This document shows positions 1 through 11,800 of a stretch of DNA of 64,000 nucleotides, in pieces (position 1 is the first letter of the stretch; each line of letters begins with the position of its first letter). The position numbers and the translations under genes were made by a program. The stretch is from Motacilla alba alba (lineage: Eukaryota > Chordata > Aves > Passeriformes > Motacillidae). The notes beneath the pieces were generated by a model that was not told the origin of the DNA, searched no databases, and worked only from the letters and a program-made list of their open reading frames with translations. The stretch spans positions 11,365,439 through 11,429,438 of the forward strand of contig NC_052030.1 of the NCBI RefSeq assembly GCF_015832195.1, given 5' to 3'.

Positions 1-1151
1 CACAAAGTTCAAAATCCAAATTGTTGCTTAATACAGCAAATAAATTCCCCAGGACACCTCATCAACTCAGCTCCAGCCTTCAGTGGGCCTCTCCTTTGAT
101 AATTCGGCTCGAGGTGATCCAGAACAATTTCCTCAGGAGCACCAAAAGGGCCAGAATCTTAGTTTGAGGGAACACAGTTATAATTGATTTCACTTAATAA
201 ACTTAAGCTTCTTTCTCAAGAACACGTTGCCACTGTTTTTCTTCTCCTGAGGCTTTTGTCCTCTAATTTAAGAAAACAAATAAAACCCCAATAAATACAG
301 GACCCAGAGAAGCAGAGCACATTTTTTTTTCTTTTAAAGTTTTCATACATATAGTTTCATCTTATTCGCTCTTATCTGACTAAGAGTAAGATTCTTTCAG
401 GGACATCTGTGGCCAAATAAACCCAGAATGGTCTCGTATCTGAACTGTAACACACAGTGTCCACTGGCACATAGAAAAGCCAGTTAAAGACAACCACAGC
501 CAGAGGAAGAAAACAGGCTCCTATTTTGTTTTAAGAATCACAGATCCAAAAGCACGACTTAGAGCCTGATGCACTGACAAAGACACTTCGAACAGGCAAA
601 ACAAGCAGCAGAAAAGCCTGACAGCCCTCGCTGCGCCCAGCGTACCAACCGAGGCACACAGAAATCTCTTTCACATTGTTTTGAATTCACCCTGGCAAAA
701 TCCTTCACCGCGGCCGAGGCACAGAACAAGGGCTGTGCGAACGGAAAAGCTGATCCCACCTCCGGGCCGTCACTGCCTCCTAATTCAGTGGCTGAATTAA
801 TTCAATTTCGCCTTTTCAGCCCGCCGAGCCCTCACCCCTCGTACGGCACCCAGCGGGCACCGATCCCCCCGCCGCGGGCCGAACAAAAGGCCGGGAGGGC
901 CGGGGCCGGGAGAACGAGGGCCGGGGGCGGCAGCGAGGGGGAAGCGAGCAAGGGACCGGCAGCGCTTCCCGCAGCCCCGGGGGCTCCTCACGCACCGGCA
1001 GCTCCACGGCGGGGCCGAGACCGCCCGGCGGCTCCGGAGAGCGGCGAGTCACGGACCCCCCACCACCGAGCGGCACCGGGGACCCGGCGGGCTGAGGGGG
1101 GCGGCCCGAGGAGAGGCCGCGGCCGGGGGAAGTACGAGGCAGCCCCCTCAC
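1..1151 (-). other. VPS37B: VPS37B intron 1 (5' part)
   Basis: Inferred intron following the first VPS37B exon. The part nearest the exon (about 780-1150) is very GC-rich and belongs to the CpG island. The rest (1-780) is AT-rich. I looked for the next VPS37B exon and found no convincing one, and I recognise no repeat family in this stretch. Confidence 0.6.
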
Positions 1152-1256
1152 CTCTTCCATCTCGCGGGCCATGTCCTGGAGCTGCTCCTCGTCGTCCAGC
1201 AGCGCGCTGAGCTCCTGCAGGCTCAGCGCCTCCAGGCGCCGCGCGTCCAGCGCCAT
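1152..1256 (-). CDS. VPS37B: VPS37B, first coding exon (partial gene)
   Basis: VPS37B is a subunit of ESCRT-I, the endosomal complex that sorts ubiquitinated cargo into multivesicular bodies. Only the first coding exon is here: 35 codons from the ATG at 1256, ending in phase 0 at a GT donor (1150-1151). The peptide has the family's amino end, a short acidic helix (LSLQELSALLDDEEQLQDM) followed by REMEE. It resembles VPS37B (LSL-QL-LL-DE-QL) more than VPS37A, C or D. The rest of the Mod(r) coiled-coil domain must lie left of the window, because the gene runs toward lower coordinates. The exon sits in a CpG island and has an ETS-type site about 47 bp upstream of the ATG. Neighbouring ABCB9, in the human order, supports the call. 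Start choice: first ATG in the open frame, with family-like sequence directly after it. Confidence 0.88.
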
Positions 1257-1460
1257 CCCGGCCCCGCTCCCGGCCCCGCCGCCGTTCCCGCCCCGGCCCC
1301 GGACCGGAAGTGCCGCCGCGGTCTCGCCCCGGCCCGGCGGGCACCGCCCTCAGCGCCCCCTGCCGGGGGGGCGTGTCGGGGCGTACCACGGGGGCTGCGC
1401 GGCGGGAGGGGGGCGCTGCTGGACGGAACCAAAGGGGCCTGGGAAAGGGGGCCGCGGTGG
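1257..1460 (-). promoter_or_regulatory. VPS37B: VPS37B CpG-island promoter
   Basis: GC- and CpG-rich sequence directly upstream of the VPS37B ATG. ACCGGAAGTG at 1303-1312 matches an ETS/GABP site and is a typical element near TATA-less housekeeping start sites. No TATA box is seen. The transcription start itself cannot be read from sequence; I infer that it lies close to 1290-1350. Confidence 0.6.
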
Positions 1461-1483
1461 CTGAGCGGGCTCCGGCTGAGGGG

Positions 1484-1826
1484 AGCCCCTGTGAGGGGGT
1501 GAAGCCCCTGTGAGGGGGTGAAGCCCCTGTGAGGGGGTGAAGCCCCTGTGAGGCGGTGAAACCCCTGTGAGGGGTCCGTGGATGAAGCCCCTCCATGGGC
1601 TGAGCCGTGGCTGAGCGGCCCCCGGCTGAGGGGAGCCCCTGTGAGGGGGTGAAGCCCCTGTGAGGGGGTGAAGCCCCTGTGAGGGGGTGAAGCCCCTGTG
1701 AGGGGTCCGTGGGTGAAGCCCCTCCATGGGCTGAGCCGTGGCTGAGCGGCCCCCGGCTGAGGGGAGCCCCTGTGAGGGGGTGAAGCCCCTGTGAGGGGTC
1801 CGTGGATGAAGCCCCTCCATGGGCAG
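1484..1826. repeat. GC-rich minisatellite, 19-bp unit with higher-order structure
   Basis: Tandem copies of a 19-bp unit (GAAGCCCCTGTGAGGGGGT). They sit in three longer blocks that each begin near GGCTGAGGGGAGCCCCTGTG and end with a variant segment (GGGTCCGTGG.TGAAGCCCCT then CCATGGGC.GAGCC). The blocks start near 1475, 1625 and 1757 and contain four, three and one full internal units, so the array has grown by duplicating both single units and whole blocks. It lies 150-550 bp upstream of the VPS37B start. The reverse strand is open in all three frames across it, because the unit lacks stop codons; this is not evidence of coding. Confidence 0.95.
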
Positions 1827-1885
1827 AGCCCCGCACAGAGCGAGCTTTGTGTGCTGCGCTCACGTGAGGCGCTCGGAGTCCCGAG

Positions 1886-2330
1886 GGATCGGTCACTGAG
1901 GTTGGAAAAGACCTCTGAGATCATCGAGTGCAGCTTGTGACCGATCACCACCTTCTCCAGCAGACCGCAGCCATGAGGGCCACGTCCAGTCGTTCCTTAC
2001 ACACGTCCAGGAGTGGGGACTCCTGGGCAGCCCTTTTCGATGTTTTATCACCCTTTCAGTTAACAAATTCCTCCTGGTGTCCACCCTGAGCCTCCCCTGG
2101 CCCAGCCTGGGGCCATTCCCTCTGCTCCTGTCCCTGTTCCCTGGGAGCACAGCCCGAACTGTGGAGGCTGTCCCCTCCTGTCAGGAGCTGTGCAGACCCA
2201 GAAGAGCCGCCCTGAGCCTCCTTTTCTCCAGGCTGATCCCCTTTCCCAGCTCCTTCAGCCTCTCCTGCAGCTCCAAACCCTTCCCCAGCTCCATTCCCTC
2301 AATTCATCCATGGAGGCCCCAGAAGTGGCC
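1886..2330 (-). mobile_element. CR1 LINE 3' fragment
   Basis: GAGGTTGGAAAAGACCTCTG at 1899 is the reverse complement of the near-terminal part of avian CR1 elements. The downstream sequence (start of the block at 1886, the TTCTCCAGGCTGA segment near 2225-2240, and CAGCTCCTTCAGCCTCTCC near 2250) continues the CR1 reverse complement. The element is therefore 5'-truncated and inserted in minus orientation, between the VPS37B promoter and the gene-poor gap. The right edge is uncertain. Confidence 0.8.
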
Positions 2331-5300
2331 GCAGGACTCAGGTGTGTCCCCAGGGGTGCGGCTGTGGGACACTCAGAGGTGGGACAGGTCCCTGGGATGG
2401 CTCAGACGGTGCCCTGTACCTGCAGGACGGAGCTGGCTCCCAGAGAGCCTTCCCAGCCCCACCTGCACACAGCTCCTGCCTGAAGTGCCGTAGCCACTCG
2501 TGGCCTCCTTTGTTTAAAACTCCCCAGCTGTAAATTCGGAAGGAAAATCAGTTAGATTGAACTCGCATTTCCTTACCCAGGTTGGGACTTGGCTGGAGTA
2601 AATCTCAAAAGAGTGATTGCATTATTGTTCTCAAGCCTAGGCTGAATAGTTATTTAGGTTAAAAATAGCTAAAAAGCATATCTGGCCAAGCTTTGGTGCT
2701 AGGCCATTTCATCCATCTTAAAACCTTTCTTCTTCAACAGTGAAGGTCAATGAATAATCTGTTAAAGATGTGTTTCATGGTAAATTTAAATACTTTTGAA
2801 ATGCAATGTAGTAAAAACTGCGTCAATTAAACCACCATATATTTTGTTCTTCTGATTTTTATCAGTCATGTCACCAGCACTGGAGTAGGCAGTGTGTGGT
2901 AACCCTTAGGAGCAGCAGCTCCCCAATTACTGCTGCTGTTAGCAGAGCTGATAAAGACAATTATGCCTGGAAACAATTAATTGTGTTAAAAGAGCCTAAG
3001 TTATATGCATCACTTGGCATGCAGCACCTTCCTGGCCTGCTTTTGTCCCTACGTGGGTGTGGGTGTGTGTATTATTTCCGTGTGTGTAACTCTGGAGAGA
3101 GAGCCAAAAGGAGCCAGGAGCCAAGAGAACAGGAGAGGGAATGGCCACGTGGTCCTTGTCCTTTGGAGCTGATATTTTTGATCTAACTGGGAAGAATAAT
3201 AAAAAAAAAAATCCATATGGTGACCGAATACAATTCTGATGCAATGAAGTTGCAGTCACACTCAGGAAGTGACCCAGCAGTTCCTGGCAGGACACTGTGA
3301 TGACGTGACAGCTTTATACTTGTTCTTTTGTCCTATAACTAACCTCAGCTCCCCACACCTCCCACCCTCCCAAAAACCCTCTTTGTCATTATTATCCACA
3401 GGCAATAACGACCAGCAAGGTGACCCTGCTTGAGGAAGCCTTCCAGCCCTTTTGGCAGCCTGGTGCAGATTCAAGGGTGCGCTCAGAGGGAGGTGAGGGC
3501 GCGATGTTTGCGCAGCAGGAAGCTGAGCCGAGGGTGGGGAGAAGGTGTTCCGTGATCCAGGAACATCCCAGTGTCACAGCTGTCGCCACCCCAGCACACC
3601 TGCCTGCTGCAGGTATGTGCTCTGTGCCAGGTGAGTCAGCAGCCGTGCCCTGGGCACTGGCAGGGGTTTGCACAGTCACTGCAGCCCTGCCTTGCTCTGT
3701 AAAACCAGCAGTCGCCCTGCCAACAGCATTCCACCGTTCCTGTATTTGCACATGCCCATCAAACAGGGTTACAGCCACGGGTTAAACCTGCTGTAAATCT
3801 GCACATGCAAACACACGTACAGATACACACACATGCAAACAGAGGAATTAGCTGAGGGATTAGGAGAAGCCCTTTCTTCCCAAGAACATTGTTAATTTGA
3901 ACTTCATACCATAACTAAATAAATGGTTTGGGGGGAGTGTGGTTCAGAAGAGTCTGACTCAGCTTCATGTTGTTAATCTAGTTTTACCACTGCCTCGCCG
4001 TGTGATCCTGAGAGGAGTTCTCAGATTCCCTCAACCATGGTGCCTTTTGCTGAAAAAGGGGGATAATAAGAACCACTCAGTCACAGGTGAGAAAGAACAT
4101 AACTCATTTGTGCAAAGTACAACATACATTAAAAATACTGTTTCTCCCTGGGTGGGTAATTTGGGTTCTGGTGATGGTGGAGAGGAGTCTGCATTAAACA
4201 TCTGGGCTGCTTTGGAGTACTTTGGTCAGCACCTGCATGTAATTGAGCTCTCCAGTTGTCCAGAAAAGCAGCTGAGACTGAGACACAAGATAGAAGTCAA
4301 CTGCTTTTGTATAATTATATTTTCTATTTGGACAGGTAGGAGGGTGCCTTCCCATTCTTCAGTCCTCATGGAAGATAAAGGTTTTGTGACAGCACATCAC
4401 TGGGACAGAATATGAAGGATTGCAGATAAACCAGGATTTTGGGCTACAGGGTTTATCAAATATTGCAGTGCTGCAGGCTGGGATTTATCATCTCCCCAGG
4501 CTTGGTTCCTATTTGCCTTTGCTGAAATCCTTTTGAAGGGTGACAGCATTTGAGTACATTAGAACTGTAAGCAGGCAAAGTACAGAAGTCAGGATTTCTT
4601 ATTACAGGAAAAATGGAATAAGAAAATTGTGAAGATTACAGGGGAAACCGTGTCATGGTGAATAAGAAGTCAGGCTCCAATCTTGGGGAGAACTGGCATC
4701 CAGACTCTTTTAAATAAGATGTTAGGTATTTTTTTTTTTTCTATTTAAACTTGATCTTGAATTTCCTCCTGGTACCTCATATCCTTTTACGGTCAGTAGC
4801 ACTGCCCTCATGCATATTTATTAGATTTAGACATATTTTGCAAGTCACCTTCACATCTTATTTTCTTTTCCTGGACAAACAGGTTGGTTATGTACATATT
4901 GAATTTGCAAATCTCATCTCTGGTGTACATTAACCCCTATTAGTCTGGTTGCTCAATGTGCAGATAACTTTTGGGGCTTATTTGCAATTTAACTTCCTTC
5001 TGTAGATTAAGCACAGCCCATACTTCTGTTTAGTTTTCACAACCCAGATTCCTTCACACATGGAAATGACCTGCATATCCAGCACCCTGGCAGAGAAACA
5101 GCCCTTCTGTTTGAGAGATCAGTGCCCCTGCTGTCTGAGAGAGCAGGAATTAGGTGTTTGTAAGGTGCTCCTTTCTTTCAGGCAGCTGCAGGTGTCAGAA
5201 GAGCAGCAGGTCTATTTACTTGCACTTATTTTCTGTGCCTTAAGCTCACAGTGAAGCTGGAATAGAAGAGGCAGATTTTATTTTTCCTCCCCAGACTAAA

Positions 5301-7430
5301 CCACATCTCTGAACCCAAGCTAGAAGCACTTTTATTTGCTTGTGGCACTTCCAGACCCGCTGAAGGCCTAGAAAGTGCAGCCACTGAAACACACACAGTT
5401 GGTTATTGAGGCAGAGGTTGGTGTGGCAGGAGACAAGTTGTTGGAATAAACACAGCTGTGTTTTTTCCATCACTGTCTGCTCATTTACTGGGTCAGTCAG
5501 CCACAGGCCCTGGCTGTGCAAAGGTACAGGGTAAATCCCTGTCCCTGGGGAAGCTCTGGGACTGTAGGATCCACTCTCAAATTTCACCTTGGATGGGGTT
5601 CACTGTTGTTTAGATCAAATAAAGCTGTGGTTATGCCTATTACAGGGAATGGTTAGAGATTATTAATAGTGAGGCAAACAACCTGCCATGGGATATACAG
5701 TCAACTTTGCAATCAGTTTTGCCTTCAAATGCTTAATTGCTTACAGTTCTGCCAGGACAGTCTTCAGTGCCCCCAGGTTAAGGTTTCAGATGAACCCCTC
5801 CAAGTTCCCTGTGAGGACTTTTCCCTTTGAAGAAAAAGAACTTTTTATCTCCATCACTCTAACTGAGAAGCTCTCAAACTGATTTTGTCCACGTTCCCAA
5901 CTCTGGGCAAAGCCACAGCCACAAAATTCTACAGTCCAGGATTTCAGAGGGAACAGTGGCCTTGTTTCCAGGAGAACAGCCTGAAACACAGACTGCCCCC
6001 AGGCAGCCAGGGCCAGGGGATTGGGCAGCTCCAGGAAGCAGCTCGTGTTCCAGCACTGGAGCAGTTCCCACTGCTGCTCTGGGTGAAGCCCAGCTTTACT
6101 GCCAGGCTCAGGCTGGCTAATGGGCACGGCTGACCCTGATTTTCACTTCAAAAAGAAGCTGTAGTTGGAATGATTTAGAAAGGCAGGGTTTTCTATGCAG
6201 TCCCAGGGTTTGTGCAGGCAAAAAGAGCTGCATGAGATTAATTCTGCTGGATCCCTGGTGCTGTGTGGAGCTCCCACCCATCTTCCAGGGCATAGAAAAC
6301 CCTCCCAGCTTTAGCACACAAGCAGTGCCACCTGTCACATGCCAACAGCACAATAAAAGGGCCCGTTCAAGCCACAAGATGAGAGGCTCAGGGGAAAAGT
6401 AGCCTTGAGTTATCTGGATGCAGAAGAGAGAATTCAGCACCTGTGGCAATGAACAAAGTCAGGCCCTGTTATCAGCTTGGACTGGTGCCACCAGCAGGGA
6501 CAATCTGCTGTTTCCAGCGTGCCATTTCAGTTGAAGCTGTTTGGACCCAACCTGGGAATACAATGCTGGGATTATCATCACAGCAGCCTTGGGAAACTGG
6601 GTTCCCTTCCTGAAATTCAGTGCCTTTTTTTTTGCCATAAAACTGATCTAATTGCATCCTCCAGTTCCCTTTTTGCAGTCATGCCTGGGAGGGACACACA
6701 GGAAACAATCAAATTCTCTTTCCTGGCATCTCATGGACTAATGATCATTGTCCTACTCGTACTTTGCAGGGGGAGTTGGCTTCCCTAGTTCCCAGGTAGC
6801 CCAATTTGGGTTTTCCTCCAGTTTTTTAATTAAGCAGAAATCAATTCCACTTCTATGAACCGGTGGCCACATTCTGCTCCCAGGTACTGATAAAAATGCA
6901 AAATTAATCACTTGCCTGTCAGCATTGGCTAGAACCCCCAACCTCCTCATACCCACAGAGCAAATTTTCATCAAGCAGGAACTCCTGGCCATTTACTGAA
7001 GGGGTGACTGAGGAGCTCAGAGTGCCACACAAGTTCCCTAAGTGGAGGGAGGGAAAACAAAAAGAGATCTTGTTCTTCTTCTGGGGCACAGATTGTTATC
7101 GTATCACAAAAGCCAGCAGCTGAAAAGATTCCAGTCAGGAAGCACCGTGCTTTGAGAACAGGTTAGACTGCCTGTCCTTCCCTGGGAGACTGACACCCAA
7201 CGGGATCTGGGGTGGAAATGAGTTATCCTGACTGCTGGGCTCACAGCCATGATCAGATGCTGAATGTTTTACATACCTCCTTCTCTGTGGGTTCCTCTTG
7301 TCATTCCCCAGAACAAGTGCAGGAGCAGCTGCATTCAGCTGTGGTGTCAGATGAACGTTACCTTGAAAACCCAGAAAGCAAAAAACACTCCCAATCAGAG
7401 CAGCTCGACTTTGAGTGGCAGAGGTAGTAT
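2331..7430. other. Gene-poor interval between VPS37B and ABCB9
   Basis: About 5 kb of mostly AT-rich DNA. Open frames here are short, lack family similarity and do not join through plausible splice sites. Apart from a possible MIR-like remnant (about 3985-4125), short A runs (for example near 3200 and 4730) and a TG-rich patch near 3055-3090, I recognise nothing. It may contain regulatory sequence, but nothing in the bases shows that directly. Confidence 0.6.
3985..4125 (+). mobile_element. Possible ancient MIR-like SINE remnant
   Basis: The order of motifs resembles a decayed MIR: TGTGATCCTGAG, then TTCTCAGATTCCCTCA, then GGGGGATAATAAGAACCACT, then an A-rich end with ACTCATTTGTGCAAAGTA. The match is patchy, so this is tentative. 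A profile search (RepeatMasker) would settle it. Confidence 0.4.
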
Positions 7431-8836
7431 TTTATTTTTTTTGAGCATCCCTCCTCAAGGACACTAAATTTAGAGTTTGTAAAACATCACTAAATGAAAA
7501 CAAAACATTGCCAATAACAAAAATGCAAACCTGCTGAAAAGGAAATGCAGCAGCATTCAAGTATCAGAAAACATGAGAGCTAAAGTGCTTGAGAGAATTT
7601 CTTAACTATGCAGAGTCTGAAGTCAGTGTTCCCCTAGAAATGCTATTTTTAAAACAGCACTTGCCTGGCTGCATAGGATTTTTCACCAATCTATAGCAGG
7701 ATAACACTACTAAGCCAGAGCCATTACCCCAAAGGGCTAGGAGCAACACATTTCTTTCTATCCCTCATACTAAAATAAATTATATTCAAAGAAACACATT
7801 ATAAAGTTCAGGCAGCTGAAGCTGGACTTCAAGGAACGTGACAGAACGGATTTCCCATGCAGTGAAGTCGCTAGCATGGCCTGAAGCTGAACAAAGCTTT
7901 GGTGGGATTTATAAAGTGCTGTCTTTTAGTGTTTTTTGCCTGTCTTTAGTAGTGGTATTTTTTTCACACCAGCACCGGGGTTGTGAGTTAAAAAAAATTC
8001 TGAAATAACGGATCAATTTCCAGTGGATGCTGGAGCCAGACAGACATTGCACAGTGCACACAAATAACGTTAAAAAACTACAAACAAATCGAACAAAAAA
8101 ACCCCAAGCCCCAAAACCTAACCCAGTTATGGTAAAACATTTCATCCTTAAAAACAAACACCCACCAAGCACCAAGAGCAAATCAGAAAGTAACATCTGC
8201 CTCCTGGTCCCCTGGCTTGTCCCAGCAAGGATGGATACTACGTAATACAAGCTCAGCAGCAATGGTTGAGAGCCTGAGCCTGCAGGCACTCAGTGCAAAA
8301 CTCTCCCGGAATTCAGCTCCATGGGAGTGATCCAGTCATCACCAAAGCCAAAGGGAACTCCCTACAGGCTTCAGCCAACTTTGGATTAGCCCCATAGATT
8401 GACAGAGGGAGCAGGACCTTGCTTTACTGTCAGTTTCTCTATCCAGCCACAAAAGCCACCCCCTGAAATTCCTGGAGGGGTTTTCAACCTTCCCCCCCCA
8501 CGCATGCATTTAACATCCATTACAGTTAATAGCAGTTACACATGCAGATCGATGGGAGAGAAGTCCCAGTCGAGAGGAGTTACTGGAAGTAAGAAAAGAA
8601 ACCCAGTAGAAATGCTGAGAATTGCTAAAGACCCAGCTCCCTCGAGTGAATCCCTGTTTTGCCGGCCGGCAGGTGTCCTGCAGGAAGCTCTATGGTGTGT
8701 GTTTGGATGTGCAGGGTGTGTGACGTGGGGCGAGCCAGCGGCGCCGTTCTGCCACCTCCATCCCAGCTGTTCTGCCACCTCCATCCCAGCTGTTCTGCCA
8801 CCTCCATCCCCGGGAGCGTCCGAGCGCCGGCCGCCC
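7431..8836 (-). other. ABCB9: Probable ABCB9 3' UTR
   Basis: Untranslated sequence after the ABCB9 stop codon. The first canonical AATAAA on the minus strand after the stop that I can find is at 7431-7436 (TTTATT on the plus strand), which would give a 3' UTR of about 1.4 kb. A TATAAA variant lies near 7910. The end is an inference; RNA data would be needed to fix it. Confidence 0.35.
8747..8810. repeat. 23-bp tandem repeat, 2.8 copies
   Basis: Three successive copies of a 23-bp unit starting TTCTGCCACCTCCATCCCAG, with a shorter last copy. It lies in the ABCB9 3' UTR, about 27 bp past the stop codon. Confidence 0.9.
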
Positions 8837-11800
8837 TCACTTGGGCGCAGCAGCGTTGGTGAAATCGTCCTGTGCCACGGCCGGCAGGGAATGGTCTATC
8901 CTGAACTCCTCCTCCAGCCCCCCGGGCGCCTTGGCCGCGTCCCCCCGGGCTGCGGGCTGGCCACTGTCCGTGCCGCCCCCCTCCAGCCCCAGGATCTGTC
9001 TCTGCACCAGCTTGGAATAAAGGCCTCCTTCTTCCATCAGCTCCTTGTGCGAGCCCTGCTGCACCACGCGGCCCTTGTCCAGCACAATGATGTTGTGTGC
9101 CCTCTCCACAGTGCTCAGCCTGTGAGCTATGACAAGCACCGTGTGGTTCTGCAAGTCGCCGTAAATCGCCTGCTGAATCTGCGGGGAGAAAAGGCGTTAG
9201 TGCCTGGGCACTGCGAGAGCAGCAGCTTTGTGGTCTCTGTCCAGAAAGCTCTGGACAGGGGATGGGTTCTGCTCTGCTCCCTGCAGCACAACCAGCACCA
9301 GCATGTCCAGCACAGCTCCTGGCCGCAGCCCAAAGACCATCTCAGTCCAGCCAGGTGAGCTATGAGCACAGGTCTGATCCTGCAAGCTGAGGACTTGTTA
9401 CAGCTGGGCCCCAAATTTGGAGGTCACGTGGTGCTGGCAGAGACTGCAGGACGCCGATACCTGGTGAATGCAGCTGCTCAGAAAAGCAGGATTCTTTCCT
9501 CAGTTTATCAAGGTAAGGCCAGAGAGGTTTTTTTCCAGTCAAGAGACAATAGCACTGACGTCTAAAGGCAGGCAGGTGGCCATCAGGCACATGTCACATT
9601 GACACCCCTGGGTAGCCAAAACCAGCCCTGGGCTGGCATCAGGTACCACACACGTGACTGAGGACCTGTGAGGCAGCAAGCTGCTCCAAGGTCAGCCTCT
9701 GGGATTTGTCCTCTGGGATTGGAGGCACATCCTCAAATCCCAACCTTGAACAGGCTTTCCCTCGTGTCATTGCATCAGGGAGGCCAAACTTCCAGACAGA
9801 TAAACCAGTTCACAGGATGCTTTAGGCTTTTCCTGCAAGTGTGGCTTCCTTGGTGCCTTGGCTGAGATTTGAGCTCAGGCACTCCTACTCTCCTTGCTGC
9901 AGCACCATTTTATACAGTCTTCCTGTGTATCCTGTCCTAAAAGGCTGCACAAACTCTCTGTATAACAATTAAAACCTTCCACATTGAAAAAAACCAGCAA
10001 AAATCCCTACCTCATCAGGTTTGTCAGGCACTGGCTGCTGTGAGCATGGAATTATTCCTTGCCTGGTGGCTACAAGAGCATGGGAATCAAATCCCTGCTA
10101 GGAAATTAGTGCTTTACTCAACCCTCTGAAGGCACCATGTCAAGAATAAGTTTGTCCACTGGCTGGAAACCGAGGCTACAGTCTGTCCTCCAAGCCCTCT
10201 TTGGCCCAAGCAGCCAGGTCGCCCACTCACCGCGTGCTCGCTCTCTGCGTCCAGCGCGCTCGTGGCTTCGTCCAGGATGAGGATGGGAGGGGCTCGGATC
10301 AAGGCCCTGGCAATCGCCACTCGCTGCTTCTGCCCACCTGACAGCTGAGCTCCTTTTTCCCCTGCCTCTGTCGGGTCAAGGGAGAGAGGAAGGGGTCAAA
10401 ATGAAAACCAAGAGCTGGCAGGACGCGCAGCTGCCGGGCCCAGCAGCGGGTGGGTACCTGTGTGGTAGCCGTCCTGCAGCTCGGTGATGAAGTTGTGGGC
10501 GTTGGCCTTCTGGGCAGCCTGGACCACAGACTCGAAGGAGGCTGAAGCCAAGCCATAGGAAATGTTGTCCGCAATAGAGCGGGCAAACAGCACGGGCTCC
10601 TGGCTCACCAGGGAGATCTGCAGGAGGCAAAGGGAGAGCAGGGGTCAGGAGGAGAAGATGCACTGCATGATATCTCTGACCATTGATATTTGTTCCTGCT
10701 GTAGATATAGATATGATATATAGATATTCCAAGGTATAGAAATGTCATTAACCAAGACAGAGAAGTGCTCAAGGTGAGCTTCCAGTGAGGATGCCAACGT
10801 CAGCATGCCCAGTTTGCATCTTCTGCTGGAAAGCCATTTTGCAGGAAAGAAACCTGATGCAATGTTGGCACGTTGGCACCTGGGATGGGCTTCCCCCTCC
10901 TAAAGCCTGCTGTGGTTTTGCTCCAAATCTGTTATTCCTATCACTGTTTGCTTTTCCCAGAATGGAAAACCAGTTGCTGGGATAAGTCAAGCTGGAGAGA
11001 CCCTCTCCCAGGCCCTCGCTGATTTTCCTTTCAAGGCCAGTAGTCACACTTGGGCCGTGTGAATGATCCCTCTTGCATCTTTTAATCCCAAATGAGCAAG
11101 TTAGGGAGGTAACTGCTGCAATTCCTTAATTGCTTAGCAACAGTCTCCCTGTCCTGCCTTACAGCCATGGCTGTTCACTGTCACGTTCAGCTGCTCTATC
11201 AAACCCTTGATATTGGAATAAATCAAACCTTTCAAACCGTTACTCAGAATTGTGCATGAGAGAGCCAGGGAGACACGGTCACATTTTAACTGACTTCTCC
11301 CCATGCCCCTAACACCACACCAGGCTTTCTAAACTGAAAGATTTGCTTGGCCTTTGATTTTCGCTCTGTACGGGCAGGGAATGTAAATTAGTCACAGTGA
11401 CTTTGGCTTTCCAGCCTGTCTCTGATCAATTGTTTTCAGGTTTTCCTGCTGACTGCTGAGGCCATTTGCTCTGGGGGCAAACAAAGGAGGCAGTTACTTG
11501 CAGAGATGAAGGCTGATCTGTGCTGACACACAGATGAGAGCTGAGGGGCCCGGACCCCTCTCCTAGGCAAAGCACCAGCCCTTCTGGTGCTCCAGCTGCT
11601 GCCAGGATCCTGAGAGGTTTAACTCCCCATCAGCTGAGAATTACTCTAAGATCTTAAGGCAGAAATTGCTGGAGGAATACAAAACTCTTTTTCCAAACCC
11701 AATTTAGATGATAATTAATCCAACAGCCAAAAACATATTTCTACTGTGTTGGCCAAAAAATACCAAACAAAAGATGTTTTTTGTTCTGTTTTTGGAAGAC

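Noticed and set aside
988..1951. Three long overlapping open frames on the minus strand (up to 302 codons)
   Set aside because: They run through the 19-bp minisatellite, whose unit has no stop codon in any minus frame. The repeated amino-acid pattern is a by-product.
3939..4415. 158-codon plus-strand open frame
   Set aside because: Overlaps the MIR-like remnant and has no family match or supporting splice sites.
8399..9358. 319-codon open frame on the plus strand
   Set aside because: Antisense to the last ABCB9 exon and its 3' UTR; composition follows the reverse of the ABCB9 codons.
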